Shown in pieces: positions 43,651-52,149 of a DNA stretch of 64,000 nucleotides. How positions within the stretch are numbered: the first letter of the stretch is position 1; each line of letters opens with the position of its first letter. This DNA comes from an uncultured Collinsella sp. (GTDB taxonomy: Bacteria; Actinomycetota; Coriobacteriia; Coriobacteriales; Coriobacteriaceae), in assembly GCA_958354105.1 (NCBI GenBank), contig CATWVA010000003.1, positions 1 through 64,000 on the forward strand, written 5' to 3'. The notes beneath the pieces were generated by a model. That model had not been told where the DNA came from. It did no database searches and saw nothing but the letters and a program-made list of their open reading frames with translations. The translations under genes were made by a program, and so were the position numbers.

Positions 43651-45086
43651 TACATGTCCTCATCGGCAGACATACTGCTCGAATCCGCGCTGTAGCCGCC
43701 GTCAGCCGTTGCGTCCGCTCCGGTGTCCATGACGAGGGTGTCGCCATCGCGCAGCTTGGTAACCGGCACGTTGGGGTTGATCTCGTTGCCCTGGTCGTCG
43801 CGCTTGACCTGTGTCTTGCCGACTACGGCTTCGTTGTCGTTTTGCGTCACGACGGCCACCTTCACGCGATGGGTTTGCTTGCCCTCGTCATCGGTTGCCA
43901 CGTTGACGTAATAGTGTTCGTCGTCTTCGGTCATGAGCGCCATCGTCGGCACCATCACCACGTCGTCGAGCTGCTCGGTCACCACCGATACCTCGGCCGT
44001 CATGCCCGGCTTCAGGCGCGCGTCGGGCGCTTCGATGAGGATGTCGACGTTAAAGGTTACGTTGCCGCCGCCACCGTTGGCGGCGTCGGAGTTTGCCACC
44101 GACGCGATGGCCGTAACGGTTCCCTGGCTCACGATATCGGGAAACGCGGGATACGTGACGTTGGCGCTCTGCCCAACGGCGATCTTGGCGATGTCCTTTT
44201 CGCCCACCTGCACGGTCACCTTCATCTTGGACAAGTCGGCGATCTGCATGCACTGCTTGCCGCCGCTCGAATCGCTTTCGCCCATGATCATGCCGCCTGT
44301 TACCGTGGCGCCCACCTTGGCGTTGAGCTCCACGATGCTACCCGAGCTCGGGGCCGTGACCGTACGGCTGGCGGCCTTGACGTTTGCCTGATCGAGGTTT
44401 GCTTGGGCCGATGCGAGGCTGCGCTGCGCGGCCGATATGGCGTTCGTGTCCGCTGATGCGGCGGAGATGCCAGCCGCTGTGGAAGCTCCATCGACGTCCG
44501 TCGTTGGGGTGGCCTGCGCGGCGGCTGCGGCTTTCTGTGCGTTGGCGAGGTCTTCTTGAGCGGCTGCAACTGCACGCTGCGCCTCGGCAACGTTGCGATC
44601 GAGCTCGTCGTTTTTAATGGTCATTAGCACGTCGCCCTCGTTGACGGATTGGCCTGCCTGCACGTTGATCGAATCGACCGTACCGTCGACAGAAGGGGAG
44701 ACCACTGAGGACGAAATGGGTTTGAGCTGGCCTTTCGCCTCGACCGTTGTGGTAAACGTGCCCTCGGTCACCATGTCGGTCGCAGGCCCGCTATCGCCCT
44801 GTGGCTGCGCATTGATAACCAGGGTTGCGACAATGGCAATGAGCGCGATGACACCCACGATGCCGGCGGCAATGACGCGTCGAATCAGCTTTTTGCGTCG
44901 ACGTTCGGCACGTTTTGCCTTGAGCTTGGCATATGCCTCTTCATCGGAAATCTCGGCCGTATCGTTCGTTCGTCCGCTCTCCTCGTCGGCATGTACGTCT
45001 GTGATCAGAGGAAGCGTTTCGGTGACACCTTCGGGCGTGTGCTCGGTATTATCCGGGCCCGGGGTGATCGTGGGGACATTCGGCAT
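43650..45086 (-). CDS. HlyD/MacA-type periplasmic adaptor protein
   Basis: 478 residues from the ATG at 45086 (AAAGGAG upstream). A roughly 75-residue charged cytoplasmic region precedes a membrane helix (about 78-100, VIAAGIVGVIALIAIVATLVI in part). Then come lipoyl/barrel-sandwich halves (EGTFTTTVEAKGQLKPISSS; GSIVELNAKVGATVTGGM) flanking an Ala/Gln-rich helical hairpin, and a beta-barrel domain. In monoderms such adaptors connect MacB-type pumps to the wall or extracellular side. Confidence 0.88.
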   Translation of the reverse strand: MPNVPTITPGPDNTEHTPEGVTETLPLITDVHADEESGRTNDTAEISDEEAYAKLKAKRAERRRKKLIRRVIAAGIVGVIALIAIVATLVINAQPQGDSGPATDMVTEGTFTTTVEAKGQLKPISSSVVSPSVDGTVDSINVQAGQSVNEGDVLMTIKNDELDRNVAEAQRAVAAAQEDLANAQKAAAAAQATPTTDVDGASTAAGISAASADTNAISAAQRSLASAQANLDQANVKAASRTVTAPSSGSIVELNAKVGATVTGGMIMGESDSSGGKQCMQIADLSKMKVTVQVGEKDIAKIAVGQSANVTYPAFPDIVSQGTVTAIASVANSDAANGGGGNVTFNVDILIEAPDARLKPGMTAEVSVVTEQLDDVVMVPTMALMTEDDEHYYVNVATDDEGKQTHRVKVAVVTQNDNEAVVGKTQVKRDDQGNEINPNVPVTKLRDGDTLVMDTGADATADGGYSADSSSMSADEDM

Positions 45087-45120
45087 AGCGTCTCCTTTAT
45101 AGAAAGAACCTCGATAAGTA

Positions 45121-45150
45121 TATGCGCCCACCGGTTGGGGCGGGCGCATA
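45121..45150 (-). terminator. hairpin between the L,D-transpeptidase and the adaptor gene
   Basis: TATGCGCCC (45121-45129) pairs with GGGCGCATA (45142-45150). On the - strand the following bases are not T-rich, so terminator strength is doubtful. Confidence 0.4.
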
Positions 45151-45218
45151 GGACGGTTTCTTTCGTAACTGTTAGATTGGTCGCAGCGGTTCCACGTTGT
45201 AGGAATGCACGCGTTGCA

Positions 45219-46952
45219 CTACGAGTGGACAACCACGCACAGGCCGACTTTGATGCAGTCGTGAAGTGCCTTGGCATCGGCCAGGCGCAGGTTGATGCAA
45301 CCGTGGCTGCCGCACCACTTGTAGGAGTTGGGGTCGTCGAAGCTCTTGTCGTTTTGCCACGTTGCATCGTGGAAGCCGACCATGTTTCCCTCAAACGGCA
45401 TCCAATAGCTGACCGGGCTCTCGTATTTTGGCTTGCCGGTCTCAGGGTCCTTGGCACCGATGAGCTTGCTGGCGCCATCGTTGCTGTTAATCTGCCATAC
45501 GCCCTCGGGGGTGGCGTCCTCTCCCGGCTTGCCGGAGATAAAGTTGGCCTCCCACACGATATTGCCGCTCTCGTCGTAGTAGCGCGCGTGCTGCTCGGAT
45601 AGATCGACATCGACGTATGCCTTCCAGTCGGGCTCTCCCTTTGCGGTAAAGGTGTCGGCCTTCTGGGAGTACTTGATCTCGATTTCGCCGGTTTGCTTGT
45701 TGTTAATGGCGTCCTCGACCTGCTTGGCGAGCGAGCTGCTGTCGATGGACCAACCAAAGTCGCCGCCTTCGACGGCGCATTGCTTGCCATCGGCGCGCGT
45801 CCACCAGCGAGTGGAGCCCACGGTGTTAAAGCCGTTGGCGAGCTCGGCTGCCCAGCTGCTGATCTGCGACGTATCGAGTGTGGGGTTGGCCGGATCGGCA
45901 AAGCTGATCCACTGCAACACGGAGCTGCCATCAACCTTGCCGGCATCCTCACCGTTGAGCTTGAGGGTCACGTTGACGCCCAGGAAGTTGTTGGCGGCAT
46001 CGCATGCGGCCTGAATCTGATCATCGGTCAGCGTTCCATTGAGCGGCTCATAGGCATCGTTGCCGAGCTTGGAAAGGTCTACGGTCTCGGACAGCGAGGC
46101 AAGTTCGAGCTCGGCATACTTAATGACATGCTCTCGGTCGAGCTTTTCGTTGGAGCGCGCCTTCTCGACGGTAAACTTGCCGGCCTGCTCGTCATAGGAG
46201 CTATTTGCCTCGAACGTGCCCGAACGGCCCTCGTTAAACTCGTCGATGGCGGCGCCCAGATCCTCCTCAAACTTCTTTTGGTTAAAGGTGTCGGAGAGCA
46301 TGGACAGGTCGACGTCTTGATCAAGATCGACTTCGTTGGAGGTAGCGGTTGTTTTGGTCTTTCCGCTTAAGGATTCCACAAGGCGGACCGGCCATACAAA
46401 GGCTTCGTTGTGGTTGATGATCTCTTTTGCGGCAGCCTCTCCGTCGACGATGGGTTCATCGGACTCGGGCTGATAGGTCCAGCTAAAGTCATCGCCTGTC
46501 ACGGTGAGCTTATAGTGCTTCCATGCCGAGTTGACCTTGGTGGCGGCAGACGAAGCGTTGGAGAACGAGACGTCGACGCCGGCGATGGTGGTATTGGGGT
46601 AGGCTAGCTGGGAAAACGCTACGACGCCTACGATATAGACAATGACGATAAGACCCAGGACGACAAAGAGCGTCGTCTTTTTGCCCGACTTATTGTTCTC
46701 GGCGGGTTTGCGCGCGGCGCCGCGATCGCCCCGAGCGTGCGTGGGGGGCTGCTTGGGCGCATTGCCGTTTGCCTGGCGCTGCTGACGTTGTTGACGCTGC
46801 TGTCGCTGTTGATTCGGGCGTTGGGAAGCGTTTGCCGCACCACGCTGCTGACCGTGGCTCGGCGCGATAGGACGCGGTGACTGAACGCCGCCGGTGTGTC
46901 TGCTCGGCTGCTGCGGATCGGGAATCAGTTGAGTTCGATCGTTTTGCGACAT
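45219..46952 (-). CDS. L,D-transpeptidase (YkuD) with peptidoglycan-binding-like domain
   Basis: About 577 residues. A long Gln/Arg/Pro-rich cytoplasmic N-terminus (about 1-85), one membrane helix (about 88-110, TTLFVVLGLIVIVYIVGVV), PG_binding_4-type repeats (about 115-330) and the C-terminal YkuD catalytic domain (about 450-577) with active-site WCGSHGCINLRLADAKALHD. It cross-links peptidoglycan 3-3 or anchors proteins outside the membrane. Start at ATG 46952 preferred over 46961, which sits on top of GAAGGA. Confidence 0.9.
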   Translation of the reverse strand: MSQNDRTQLIPDPQQPSRHTGGVQSPRPIAPSHGQQRGAANASQRPNQQRQQRQQRQQRQANGNAPKQPPTHARGDRGAARKPAENNKSGKKTTLFVVLGLIVIVYIVGVVAFSQLAYPNTTIAGVDVSFSNASSAATKVNSAWKHYKLTVTGDDFSWTYQPESDEPIVDGEAAAKEIINHNEAFVWPVRLVESLSGKTKTTATSNEVDLDQDVDLSMLSDTFNQKKFEEDLGAAIDEFNEGRSGTFEANSSYDEQAGKFTVEKARSNEKLDREHVIKYAELELASLSETVDLSKLGNDAYEPLNGTLTDDQIQAACDAANNFLGVNVTLKLNGEDAGKVDGSSVLQWISFADPANPTLDTSQISSWAAELANGFNTVGSTRWWTRADGKQCAVEGGDFGWSIDSSSLAKQVEDAINNKQTGEIEIKYSQKADTFTAKGEPDWKAYVDVDLSEQHARYYDESGNIVWEANFISGKPGEDATPEGVWQINSNDGASKLIGAKDPETGKPKYESPVSYWMPFEGNMVGFHDATWQNDKSFDDPNSYKWCGSHGCINLRLADAKALHDCIKVGLCVVVHS

Positions 46953-47009
46953 CGTATGCATATCCTTCGAATTTCGCCTTATGGCTCATCGTGTTTTTAC
47001 TGGGCTTGC

Positions 47010-47015
47010 ATTATA
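47010..47015 (-). promoter_or_regulatory. -10 box of the L,D-transpeptidase gene
   Basis: TATAAT on the - strand, 58 bases upstream of the start codon; the -35 position is poor. Confidence 0.45.
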
Positions 47016-47061
47016 GCGATTGCCCTGCTGTTTGTGGTACGGAAACGGTGGCATTCAAAAG

Positions 47062-47083
47062 AGGTGGGACATTTGTCCCACCT
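47062..47083 (-). terminator. terminator of the L-serine dehydratase gene
   Basis: AGGTGGGACA-TT-TGTCCCACCT is a perfect 10-bp hairpin 18 bases past the stop codon; on the - strand CTCTTTTG follows. It shares GTGGGACA with the hairpin at 7006-7040. Confidence 0.65.
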
Positions 47084-47101
47084 TTGAGTCGTTCTTAGCC
47101 G

Positions 47102-48709
47102 TTATCCGCACACACCGCATTTTGCACAGGCCGAAAGTGCGGCCGGAGCCTGCGCGATGCCGCCCTTTGCCGTCTCGCGCAGCGTGGCCGGCAACGCGTG
47201 GCCCACTGAGAGCATGACATGTGCCATCTGGTCAAACGGAACCAGGCTCTTTATCCCGGCGAGGGCGAGCTGCGCCGAGCTAAAGGCCGCTGCCACGCCG
47301 ATGGCGTTGCGGTTTTGGCAGGGCACCTCCACGAGGCCTCCTACGGGATCGCATACGAGTCCCAATAGGTTACTCAGCGCGATGGAACTGGCGTCGAGCG
47401 CCTGCTCGGGCGTGCCGCCGAGCATCTGCACCAGCGCGGCGGCAGCCATGGCGGCGGCGCTTCCAACCTCGGCCTGGCAGCCGCCCTCGGCGCCGGCGAC
47501 GCAGGCGCTCGTGGTGAGGTTGAGGCCGATGGCGGCTGCGCAGTAGAGCGCGTCCATGACCTGCTCGTCGTCGAGCTGAAGGTGGTCAGCGAGCGCCAGC
47601 ACGCAGCCGGGCACGACGCCTGCGGAGCCCGCCGTGGGGGCGGCGACGATCACGCCCATGGTGGCGGAGCGCTCAAGCACGGCCATCGCGCGGGCCACGG
47701 CGTCGGTTTGAACGGCGCCCATCAGGCTCGTGCTCAAATCGTTGCGGCCGGTGGCATCGACGAGTTTAGCCTCGCCGCCGATAAGCCCGCCGAGCGATCG
47801 CTGCGGATTAACGATGGGGGTCGTGGTCTCCTCGCGCATGACGTCGAGCACGCGGCGCATGGCGGCGACGGTGTGCTCCTCACCGGTCAGACGCGCCTCG
47901 CGCACGGCCATAACGGCGCCGATATTCAGACCGAGTTCGGCGCACGCATCGAGCAGCTGCTCGCCGTCGTCGAAGATTTCCTTGGCCGAGACGCCGGGGG
48001 AGAGCGACGAGGCAGAACCAGGGAGCTCGATAAAGGTCGCGTAATCGACATTGTCGAGCTTGCGTAGCATGGGGATAACGGTGTCGTCGGGCGCGCCGTC
48101 GGTCTCAAAGACGGAGTAGGCCTGGCCGCCCACTTCGGTGCGGTAGGTGCGGCAGAAGGCGATGTTCACATGGGCGTAGGCGAGCAGGTTGGTGAGCGCG
48201 GCGAGCACGCCGGGGACGTCCTGGTGCGCCACGAAGAGCGTGGAATACATGCCCGAGATGTCGACGCCGACGCCGTTGATGCGGCTGATGCGCATCTTGC
48301 CGCCGCCGAGGCTCTCGCCGCGGACCTGCGCCGTGGAGCCCGTGTCGTCGACCATGTCGATGTCGACGGTGTTGGGGTGGATGGAGGCGTCGTCGCCCTT
48401 AATTTCAAAGTGATAGTCGAGGCCCCGTTCGCGTGCGAGGTCGAAGGCCTGCTTGATGTTCTCGTCATCGGTGTCGAGGCCCAGGATGCCCGCGACGAGC
48501 GCACGGTCGGTGCCGTGGCCGCGGTAGGTGTGGGCGAAGGAGTTCCACAGGCCAAAGGTGACTTTGGTGATGCGGCCTTCCAGCAGGCTGGCGGCAACTT
48601 GTGCGCAGCGCAGGGCGCCGGCGGTGTGCGATGAGCTGGGGCCGACCATGACGGGGCCCAAGATCTCGAATGCCGAGGTCGTAGCTAGTGTTTGCGGCTT
48701 GCCTGCCAT
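47102..48709 (-). CDS. sdaA: one-chain iron-sulfur L-serine dehydratase
   Basis: 535 residues. The beta domain comes first (about 1-165; ILGPVMVGPSSSHTAGALR), then an ACT-like part (about 170-240; VPGVLAALTNLLAYAHVNI) and the alpha domain (about 260-535; TAGSAGVVPG, CVAGAEGGCQAEVGSA, LVCDPVGGLVEVPCQNRNA with the cluster cysteines). It deaminates serine to pyruvate and ammonia. The ATG at 48709 has AGGAG 6 bases upstream. A family D hairpin occupies the probable 5' leader. Confidence 0.95.
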   Translation of the reverse strand: MAGKPQTLATTSAFEILGPVMVGPSSSHTAGALRCAQVAASLLEGRITKVTFGLWNSFAHTYRGHGTDRALVAGILGLDTDDENIKQAFDLARERGLDYHFEIKGDDASIHPNTVDIDMVDDTGSTAQVRGESLGGGKMRISRINGVGVDISGMYSTLFVAHQDVPGVLAALTNLLAYAHVNIAFCRTYRTEVGGQAYSVFETDGAPDDTVIPMLRKLDNVDYATFIELPGSASSLSPGVSAKEIFDDGEQLLDACAELGLNIGAVMAVREARLTGEEHTVAAMRRVLDVMREETTTPIVNPQRSLGGLIGGEAKLVDATGRNDLSTSLMGAVQTDAVARAMAVLERSATMGVIVAAPTAGSAGVVPGCVLALADHLQLDDEQVMDALYCAAAIGLNLTTSACVAGAEGGCQAEVGSAAAMAAAALVQMLGGTPEQALDASSIALSNLLGLVCDPVGGLVEVPCQNRNAIGVAAAFSSAQLALAGIKSLVPFDQMAHVMLSVGHALPATLRETAKGGIAQAPAALSACAKCGVCG

Positions 48710-48733
48710 GGGTGCTCCTGTTCTATCCCGTCG

Positions 48734-48852
48734 TTCCGAGGGCTTTGGTATTTGGTCGCCTGCTCGGACAGTCCTGCTCGCGCGGAGGCCACATTAAGTG
48801 GCCTCCGGCTCGTGCGGAACTCGCGATCGACCAAATACCAAAGCCCTCGGAA
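48734..48852. repeat. dispersed nested-hairpin family D, copy 3
   Basis: Perfect 25-bp outer inverted repeat (48734-48758 against 48828-48852, beginning TTCCGAGGGCTTTGG). The core is inverted relative to copy 1: ACAGTCCTGCTCGC, inner hairpin GGAGGCCAC-ATTAA-GTGGCCTCC (48784-48806), GGCTCGTGCGGAACTCGCGAT. It lies 25 bases upstream of sdaA. With a candidate -35 TTGCAA and TATCCT further upstream it would be part of the sdaA leader RNA. Confidence 0.85.
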
Positions 48853-48943
48853 CTAAGGATACATGGTAGAGGCGCGTGTGTTGCAAAATTCATTAGCTAG
48901 GGACGCAGCGTAGACTCATATCGAAGCATCTTCACCACCGGAT

Positions 48944-48983
48944 TAATAAAAAAGAAGCACCGCTTGGGGGCGGTACTTCTTTT
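48944..48983 (-). terminator. terminator after metK
   Basis: AAAGAAGCACCGC (48951-48963) pairs with GCGGTACTTCTTT (48970-48982) with one mismatch. On the - strand TTTTTTATTAATCC follows the stem. Confidence 0.85.
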
Positions 48984-49020
48984 GAAAGCGCGTGCGTGTT
49001 GTGACCTTGGTGGTTCCCAA

Positions 49021-50301
<1,281 letters not shown>

Positions 50302-50324
50302 GATTGTCCTTTCAAAAACGTGTC

Positions 50325-50351
50325 CCGGCGACCGTTACCATTCCGCCGGGC
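50325..50351 (-). other. hairpin in the metK leader
   Basis: CCCGGCG (50325-50331) pairs with CGCCGGG (50345-50351), 24 bases upstream of the start codon. No SAM-riboswitch consensus is recognisable in the leader. Confidence 0.4.
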
Positions 50352-50406
50352 TCTCTATGCAAGGGCACATCATAGCGCGTAAATCAAACATTCACACCCT
50401 TTCCGC

Positions 50407-50505
50407 ACCTACTCATTGGGGACAGACTTAAATGATCAGCCTTACCTAAACGCCGACAGGTTGCCCAAAGACTGATCAATTTAAGTCTGTCCCCAATGAG
50501 TAGGT
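50407..50505. repeat. long intergenic hairpin (family B) between metK and gltX
   Basis: Left arm 50407-50439 (ACCTACTCATTGGGGACAGA then CTTAAAT-GATCAG) is the inverse of 50472-50505 except for one extra base. The loop is 32 bases. It fills the middle of the divergent intergenic space. The GGGGACAGACTTAA motif resembles arms of REP elements mobilised by Y1 transposases in other bacteria (inference). Confidence 0.8.
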
Positions 50506-50539
50506 CGGTGCCCTTTGTGCGGAGGTTGCTTTGATGCTT

Positions 50540-50545
50540 TATACT
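50540..50545 (+). promoter_or_regulatory. -10 box of gltX
   Basis: TATACT, 40 bases before the gltX ATG and downstream of the family B hairpin; possible -35 TTGTGC (50515-50520) at 19 bp. Confidence 0.4.
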
Positions 50546-50585
50546 AATGCGGTTAGACATCCATCCTGTAATCGAGGAGATTTCC

Positions 50586-52061
50586 ATGGCATCAGACGTT
50601 CGCGTCCGCTTTGCACCCTCACCGACGGGCAAGCTGCACATCGGCGGCGCCCGCACCGCTATCTATAACTGGGCTTTCGCCCGCGCAAACGGCGGCACGT
50701 TCATCCTGCGCATCGATGACACCGACCCCACCCGCTCTACCGACGAGAACACGCAAATCATCCTGCGCGCCATGCGTTGGCTGGGCCTTGACTGGGACGA
50801 GGGCCCCGAGGTTGGCGGCGACTTTGGCCCCTACGCCCAGACCGAGCGTCTGGACCTGTACAAGCAGGCCGCCCAGAAGCTTTGGGACGAGGGTAAGGCC
50901 TATCCCTGCTTCTGCACCAAGGAGCAGCTCGACGCCGATCGTAAGGCCGCGCAGGAGCGCAAGGACCCCTTCCAGGGCTATCAGCGCCGTTGCCGCGATC
51001 TTGATCCCGAGGAGGCCCGCCGCCGCATCGAGGCCGGCGAGTCCTACGTCCTGCGTATTAAGGTGCCCGAGGACCGCGGAGACGTCGTCATCCACGACGC
51101 CGTCCACGGCGAGGTGACCTTCGACGCCAAAGAGCTCGACGACTTTGTCATCTTCCGCTCCGACGGCACGCCCACGTACAACTTCGCGACCGTCGTCGAC
51201 GACGCTATGATGAAGATCACCCACGTTATCCGCGGCGACGACCACCTGTCCAACACCCCGCGTCAGGTCATGGTCTACGAGGCCCTCGGCGCGCCCGTGC
51301 CCACGTTCGCCCACATCTCCATGATCCTGGGCGCCGACGGCAAGAAGCTCTCCAAGCGCCACGGCGCCACCTCGGTGGAGGAGTACCGCGACGCCGGTTA
51401 CCTGTCCGACGCCTTCGTCAACTACCTGGCGCTGCTCGGCTGGTCGCTCGACGGCGAGACCACGATCATCCCGCGCGACGTCCTGGCCAGCAAGTTCTCG
51501 CTCGACCGCATCTCCAAGAACCCGGCGACCTTCGACCCCAAGAAGCTTGACTGGGTCAATGCCGAGTACATCAACGGCATGTCCGATGCTCAGTTTGCCG
51601 ATGAGATCATGGTCCCTGAGCTGCACGAGGCGGGTCTCATCGAGGGTAATGTCGAGTACGGCGAGGATTGGATCGATGCGCTTGCCGCCATCGTCAAGCC
51701 GCGCACCAAGATGCCGGCCGACGCTGTGACCGTCGCCGCTCCCATCTTCGCTACGGCCGAGACGCTCGAGTATGACGAGAAATCCGTCAACAAGGGCCTG
51801 GCCAAGGAAGGCATGGGTGCCATTCTGGACGCCTCCAAGGCCGCGCTCGAGGGTGTTACCGAGTGGACAGCCGCGAACATCGACGACGCGCTTGAGCCGC
51901 TGCCCGAGCAGATGGACCTCAAGAAGCGCGTGGTGTTCCAGGCCGTGCGCGTCGCCGTTTGCGGCAACATGGTGAGCCCTCCGCTGGGCGAGACCATGGC
52001 GCTCGTCGGCCGCGACGACTGCTTGGCGCGCATCGACCGCGCCCGCACGATGGCGCTGTAA
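50586..52061 (+). CDS. gltX: glutamyl-tRNA synthetase
   Basis: 491 residues, standard GltX length. FAPSPTGKLHIGGARTAIYNW (class I HIGH-type site, here HIGG) and KKLSKRHGATS (KMSKS-type site), plus LRIDDTDPTRS. GAGGAG precedes ATG 50586; the frame extends 13 codons further but without a ribosome site. It charges tRNA-Glu such as those at 16676-16851. Followed by a terminator and priA. Confidence 0.95.
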   Translation: MASDVRVRFAPSPTGKLHIGGARTAIYNWAFARANGGTFILRIDDTDPTRSTDENTQIILRAMRWLGLDWDEGPEVGGDFGPYAQTERLDLYKQAAQKLWDEGKAYPCFCTKEQLDADRKAAQERKDPFQGYQRRCRDLDPEEARRRIEAGESYVLRIKVPEDRGDVVIHDAVHGEVTFDAKELDDFVIFRSDGTPTYNFATVVDDAMMKITHVIRGDDHLSNTPRQVMVYEALGAPVPTFAHISMILGADGKKLSKRHGATSVEEYRDAGYLSDAFVNYLALLGWSLDGETTIIPRDVLASKFSLDRISKNPATFDPKKLDWVNAEYINGMSDAQFADEIMVPELHEAGLIEGNVEYGEDWIDALAAIVKPRTKMPADAVTVAAPIFATAETLEYDEKSVNKGLAKEGMGAILDASKAALEGVTEWTAANIDDALEPLPEQMDLKKRVVFQAVRVAVCGNMVSPPLGETMALVGRDDCLARIDRARTMAL

Positions 52062-52084
52062 TCGCTGCGCAAACGTATGTATCC

Positions 52085-52118
52085 GAGCCCCGTTCACCCG
52101 AGCGGGGCTCTTGTTTCT
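52085..52118 (+). terminator. terminator after gltX
   Basis: GAGCCCCG (52085-52092) pairs with CGGGGCTC (52103-52110), followed by TTGTTTCT. Confidence 0.8.
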
Positions 52119-52149
52119 GTAGACGTATAGGATAGGAGGTGCTGGGGCC

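Noticed and set aside
50302..50406. A SAM riboswitch upstream of metK
   Set aside because: Only a short GC hairpin is visible; none of the conserved SAM-I to SAM-IV core segments is recognisable.
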